From Lathyrus oleraceus (taxonomy: Eukaryota > Streptophyta > Magnoliopsida > Fabales > Fabaceae), in NCBI RefSeq assembly GCF_024323335.1, contig NC_066581.1, positions 432,530,136-432,594,135 on the forward strand: a stretch of 64,000 nt of DNA, written 5' to 3'. Below, piece after piece: positions 59,575 through 64,000 of the stretch. How positions within the stretch are numbered: position 1 is the first letter of the stretch; every line of letters begins with the position of its first letter. The position numbers and the translations under genes were made by a program. A model generated the notes under the pieces. That model made no database searches and was not told the DNA's origin. It worked only from the letters and a program-made list of their open reading frames with translations.

Positions 59575-62500
59575 TTATGCGAAGTATTTTTTGACTACAT
59601 CTGAGTTGACAGGAGACGGAAAATCTTCACCATCCATAGTTGTAAGCATCAAGGCTCCACCGGAGAATACCTTCTTCACAACATACGGACCTTCGTAATT
59701 AGGAGTCCACTTGCCCCTGTTATCTGTACCGGGAGGGAGGATCCTCTTCAAAACTAAATCACCGACCTGATAGCTTCGAGGACGCACTTTCTGATCAAAG
59801 GCTCGCTTCATCCTTCTCTGATACAACTGTCCATGGCATACAGCTGCTAACCGTCTTTCTTCGATAAGGCTCAACTCGTTAAACCTTGTTCGAATCCACT
59901 CAGCTTCGTCCAGCTTGACATCCAATAAAACTCTCAGAGAAGGAATCTCCACTTCAACAGGTAGAACAGCTTCCATACCATACACAAGGGAGTAAGGGGT
60001 TGCCCCGGTCGACGTACGTACTGAGGTACGGTACCCATGCAAAGCGAAAGGCAGCATCTCATGCCAATCCTTGTACGTAACGACCATCTTCTGCACAATC
60101 TTCTTGATATTCTTGTTTGCCGCTTCTACAGCACCATTCATCTTCGGTCTGTAAGGAGAAGAATTGTGATGTTCGATCTTGAAATCTTTACAAAGCTCTT
60201 TCATCATCTTGTTGTTGAGATTCGAACCATTGTCAGTGATGATTCTCTCAGGAACTCCGTAACGACAGATGATTTCTTTCTTGATGAACCGGGTAACCAC
60301 TTGTTTGGTAACATTAGCATAGGAAGCTGCTTCCACCCACTTGGTGAAATAGTCAATCGCAACTAAGATGAAGCGATGTCCATTCGAAGCAGTAGGCTCA
60401 ATCTTCCCAATCATATCAATGCCCCACATGGCAAACGGCCAAGGCGAATTCATGATATTCAGAGGGCTTGGTGGTACGTGCACCTTATCAGCATAGATTT
60501 GACACTTATGGCACTTCCGAGCATACTTGAAACAATCGGATTCCATAGTCATCCAGTAATAACCCGCTCTCAACAATTTCTTAGCCATTGCATGTCCGCC
60601 GGCATGAGTACCGAAGGAACCTTCATGAACTTCCTGCATTAACATGTCTGCCTCGGGTCTGTCCACGCATCTGAGCAAGACCATGTCAAAGTTTCTCTTA
60701 TACAACACATCATCCTGATTCAAATAGAAGCTTCCAGCTAGCCTCCTCAGGGTTTTCTTGTCATTCTTCGACGCACCTTCAGGATATTCCTGAGTCTTGA
60801 GGAAATTCTTGATGTCATAATACCACGGCTTCTCATCAATCACAACAGACTCGGCTGCAAACACATACGCAGGCCTCTCGAGTCGATTCACCGCAACATG
60901 TGGCACATGATTCCACCAATGAACTTTGATCATAGATGACAAAGTAGCCAAGGCATCAGCCATCTGATTCTCGTCCCGGGGGACATGATACAACTTCACT
61001 TTCTTGAAGAACGTCAGTATTCTTCTGGTGTAATCTCTATACGGAATCAAATGCGGCTGATTCGTATTCCAATCTCCATTGACTTGATTGATCACGAGAG
61101 CTGAATCTCCAAATATGTCAAGTGTCTTGATCCTCAGATCAATGGCTTCTTCTATCCCCATGATACAAGCCTCATACTCAGCTTCGTTGTTGGTGACGTC
61201 AAACGTCAATCTGGCAGAAAAAGGTATATGAGCACCTTTGGGATTGATCAATACTGCCCCAACACCGTTACCATTCATATTCACAGCCCCATCAAACATC
61301 AGTGTCCATTTGTCATCAGGATCCGGTCCTTCCTCAACAAGAGGCTCTTCGCAATCTTTCATCTTGAGATACATGATGTCTTCGTCAGGGAATTCAAACA
61401 TCATAGGCTGATAATCTTCAATCGGTTGCTCGGCGAGGTAGTCTGACAGAATACTACCTTTGATGGCCTTCTGTGACGTGTACTGAATGTCATACTCTGT
61501 TAAGATCATCTGCCAACGGGCAACACGTCCGGTGAGAGCTGGTTTCTCAAAGATGTACTTCACTGGATCCATCTTAGAAATCAATAAGGTAGTATGGTTC
61601 AGCATATACTGTCTCAGTCGGCGAGCAGCCCAGGCCAAAGCACAGCAAGTTTTCTCGAGCAGTGAATATCTTGTTTCACAGTCGGTAAACTTTTTGCTAA
61701 GGTAGTATATGGCATGCTCTTTTCGACCAGACTCGTCATGCTGTCCCAATACACACCCCATCGAGTTCTCAGTCACTGAAAGGTACATTATCAGTGGTCT
61801 CCCTGGAACTGGAGGAATCAGGATTGGAGGTTTCTGCAAGTACTCCTTGATTTTGTCAAAAGCTTTCTGACAGTCATCGTTCCACTTGATTGCTTGATTC
61901 TTTCTAAGCAGTTTGAAAATTGGTTCACATGTAGCAGTTAGGTGAGATATGAACCTTGCAATGTAGTTCAACCTCCCTAAAAACCCACGGACTTGCTTCT
62001 CCGTCTTCGGTTCAGGCATCTCTTGAATAGCTTTGACTTTTGCTGGATCAACCTCAATCCCTTTCTCACTGACAATGAAACCTAAGAGCTTCCCTGATCT
62101 CACCCCAAACGTACACTTGTTCGGATTCAACCTCAGCTTGAACTTTCTCAACCGGTCAAACAGCTTCTGCAAATTAACCAGGTGCTCCTCTTCTGTCTGC
62201 GACTTCGCAATCATATCATCTACGTACACTTCAATTTCTTTGTGCATCATGTCATGAAAGAGAGTCGTCATTGCCCTCTGATAGGTAGCACCAGCATTCT
62301 TTAGCCCAAATGGCATCACCTTATAGCAGAACGTGCCCCAAGGTGTAATGAATGTCGTCTTTTCCATGTCCTCTGGCGCCATCTTGATCTGATTATATCC
62401 GGAGAAACCATCCATGAAAGAGAATACCGAGGATTGAGCCGTATTATCAACCAATACATCAATGTGAGGTAATGGGAAATCATCTTTCGGACTCGCTCTA

Positions 62501-63052
62501 TTCAAATCCCGGTAATCGACACACATTCTGACTTTACCATCCTTCTTCGGCACAGGAACGATGTTGGCCACCCACGGTGGATAACTGGTAACAGCCAGAA
62601 AACCCGCATCCCACTGCTTCTGAACCTCTTCCTTGATCTTAGTTGCCATGTCAGGACTCGTTCTACGAAGCTTCTGCTTGACTGAAGGACATCCTTCTCT
62701 AAGAGGTAATCGGTGCATCACAATATCTGTATCCAATCCAGGCATATCTTGATATGACCAGGCAAATATCTCCACATATTCTCTCAGCATCTCAATCAGC
62801 CTCCTCTTGACAGAGTCTTCTAAAGCAGCCCCAATCTTAATTTCCTTTTTGGCGTCCTCAGTACCCAAATTAATAGTTTCCAACTCCTCCTGATGAGGTT
62901 GGATGACCCTTTCCTCTTGCTTCAGTAGTCTGGCCAATTCTGCAGGGAGTTCACAGTCTTCCTCACTCTCCTCTTCAGCTTGGTAGATGGGATTGTCGAA
63001 ATCATACTGAGCCATAACAGGATTGTTCATAGTGAATGCCGTAAGATCGCTT
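59575..63052 (-). CDS. C pol: RT, RNase H, archaic RNase H, integrase (open frame)
   Basis: Over 1150 codons without a stop, ending KKYFA and TAA-type stop at 59575. The exon is taken to start at 63052 after the intron; the first Met is soon after (MNNPVMAQYDFDNP). Order: acidic leader; RT with KVRMCVDYRDLN, FSGYNQIKMAPEDMEKT and catalytic YVDD (62226-62215); RT-linked RNase H (KKFTDCETRYSLLEKT); archaic RNase H (MFDGAVNMNGNGVGAV, NNEAEYEACI, FGDSALVINQ); H2C2 finger (HEGSFGTHAGGHAM, CHKCQIYA); integrase with WGIDMIGKIEP, ITDNGSN (near 60230) and VEAANKN (near 60115); and a C-terminal GKWTPNYEGPYVVK block. It would copy and integrate the element. All catalytic residues I can identify are present. 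The upstream protease frame is interrupted, so overall competence is uncertain. Confidence 0.95.
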
Positions 63053-63304
63053 CTGCATGTTTTATGCTTTGTTTTAGAAAAAGAGTTCGAGAAAGTCACA
63101 AAAAAAAAAAATATTGCCATTTTTTATTGTTTTGAAAAAGTGAAAACAAAAATAGAAAAAACAGGGATCACAAAGTTTGATTGCAAAAAATGTCCTTCAT
63201 TAATGATAATCATTAAAACATGATGAGGCCCTACAAAATGAATCACTACGCCTTGGGCAGAACGTAGGATTTTCATGCAAAATGACAAAACAACAGAAAA
63301 TTAC
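63053..63304 (-). other. C intron between protease and RT
   Basis: Donor GTAATTTTC at 63304, acceptor AACATGCAG ending at 63053, 252 bp, T-rich before the acceptor, with several stops inside. The protease-tail frame before the donor (INNWTAEEVVPVTLLTE) and the RT frame after the acceptor are in phase when the intron is removed. A protease-RT intron is a documented Ogre feature. Confidence 0.75.
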
Positions 63305-64000
63305 TCTGTCAGAAGAGTAACTGGAACCACTTCTTCAGCCGTCCAGTTGTTGATAGACCCCCCTGGTGCACAAGGGCGAACCCAGTTGTCCAGATTACAG
63401 TCACTGTCACAGTCTTCACTACTGGTTGCAGAGACGTCGCCATGATTCATCAGCCCAGCGCTGGTAAAGGTACTCGGACCCGCTCGACCATTCTGCTCTG
63501 CTGGAGAGGCTCGTAACCAACACCAAATTTGTCTTCTTTAACCGGCAAATCCACCATCTTGCCCCAGCCTTCAGCTTTTCCAGAATCAACAACCTCCTTA
63601 GCCTGCTTGTAAGAAGTAATTGAAACACCTGGCTTCCTCTGCTCAGCGTACGCCACTTTCTCAAGAGCCACAGTCTCAAACGCCTGGCATAAGGTTTCGT
63701 GGATCTCGCCATCCACCTCAACATATTTGAACGAGGATAGATGACTCACCAGAATCTCTTCTTCACCGCACACAGTCACAATCTGACCGTTCCAGACATA
63801 CTTGAGCTTTTGATGGAGAGTCGACGAGACTGCCCCTGCTGCATGAATCCATGGACGCCCCAACAAACAACTATAGGCAGGCTGGATGTCCATAACATAG
63901 AAGATGATATCAAAAACCTCAGGACCTATCTTCACAGGCAAGGTAACTTCCCCACACACAGAACGTTTGGATCCGTCGAAAGCACGAACGATCAGGTCAC
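63305..64000 (-). pseudogene. C protease C-terminal part, window-truncated
   Basis: From the window edge it encodes RAFDGSKRSVCGEVTLPVKI, YSCLLGRPWIHAAGAVSSTL and LVSHLSSFKYV, the conserved end of the Ogre aspartic protease, then a tail to GVGYEPLQQ. The frame then reaches TGA at 63450-63452. A coherent, Cys/Asp-rich tail (EDCDSDCNLDNWVRPCAPGG) runs in another frame from about 63500 to the intron donor, so a one-base frameshift near 63500 is likely. The protease active site and gag lie outside the window. Confidence 0.85.

Larger units (their letters stand above)
56609..64000 (-). mobile_element. C: Ogre/Tat-lineage Ty3-gypsy element, internal region (5' part outside window)
   Basis: Together with the LTR at 51170-56608 this is the best preserved Ogre-like element: an open pol, a recognisable intron, an intact polypurine tract and a long structured 3' noncoding region. 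It is inserted in B's 5' leader. Gag, ORF1 and the 5' LTR lie beyond 64000. Confidence 0.92.

Overview
The window is plant nuclear DNA made almost entirely of nested transposable elements. No complete host gene outside a transposon was found. The dominant elements are very large Ty3/gypsy retrotransposons with the hallmarks of the Ogre/Tat lineage: LTRs of about 5 kb, an extra ORF upstream of gag, a second (archaic) RNase H after the RT-linked one, an intron between protease and RT, and long repetitive 3' noncoding DNA. This points to a legume of the pea/vetch/faba bean/lentil group (inference from element type, not from a marker gene).

Layout. H: LTR fragment, minus strand, 1-1353, cut by the window edge and inserted into the pol of A. 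A: decayed plus-strand Ogre-like element, pol 1354-4389, 3' noncoding to 7056, 3' LTR 7057-12357; this LTR holds G, a 1041-bp solo LTR (7225-8265, TSD TTACT). B: minus-strand Ogre-like element whose 3' LTR ends at 12358 against the truncated LTR of A. Its 3' LTR is 12358-16673 plus 30104-30632, its 3' noncoding region lies between 30633 and 36891, pol is 36892-37292 plus 42193-45240, gag-pro about 45751-48795, extra ORF1 49123-50573, and 5' leader up to 51169. B is interrupted by E (solo LTR 16674-30098, TSD GATCC), by a MULE-type DNA transposon (32733-36342, 9-bp TSD), by D (solo LTR 37293-42192, TSD CTTCA), and at its 5' end by C. F: a complete Ty1/copia element (17154-25441, TSD TTGTA) nested in E. 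C: minus-strand Ogre-like element, 3' LTR 51170-56608, 3' noncoding to 59574, fully open pol 59575-63052, intron 63053-63304, and the protease end running off the window.

The nesting gives a relative age order: A is older than B and H; B is older than C, D, E and the MULE; E is older than F. F is young by its LTRs (about eleven differences counted by eye over 1386 bp).

Two things stand out. First, the MULE is a Pack-MULE: it carries a two-exon GRF zinc-finger gene, the last two exons of a HYPK-like UBA gene, and, in opposite orientation, four exons of the C-terminal kinase lobe of a CTR1-like Raf MAPKKK. Second, the noncoding parts of the Ogre-like elements are strings of small inverted repeats in which loops are conserved while stems change by compensatory substitutions. 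Examples are TTACCG-loop arrays in C, CAGTAACC/TTAACC-loop arrays in A and B, GNRA-tetraloop units just after pol in A, B and C, and multi-hairpin modules near the LTR 3' ends of E, D and C. This looks like an undescribed family of structured RNA elements; it was read by eye and has not been tested by computation.
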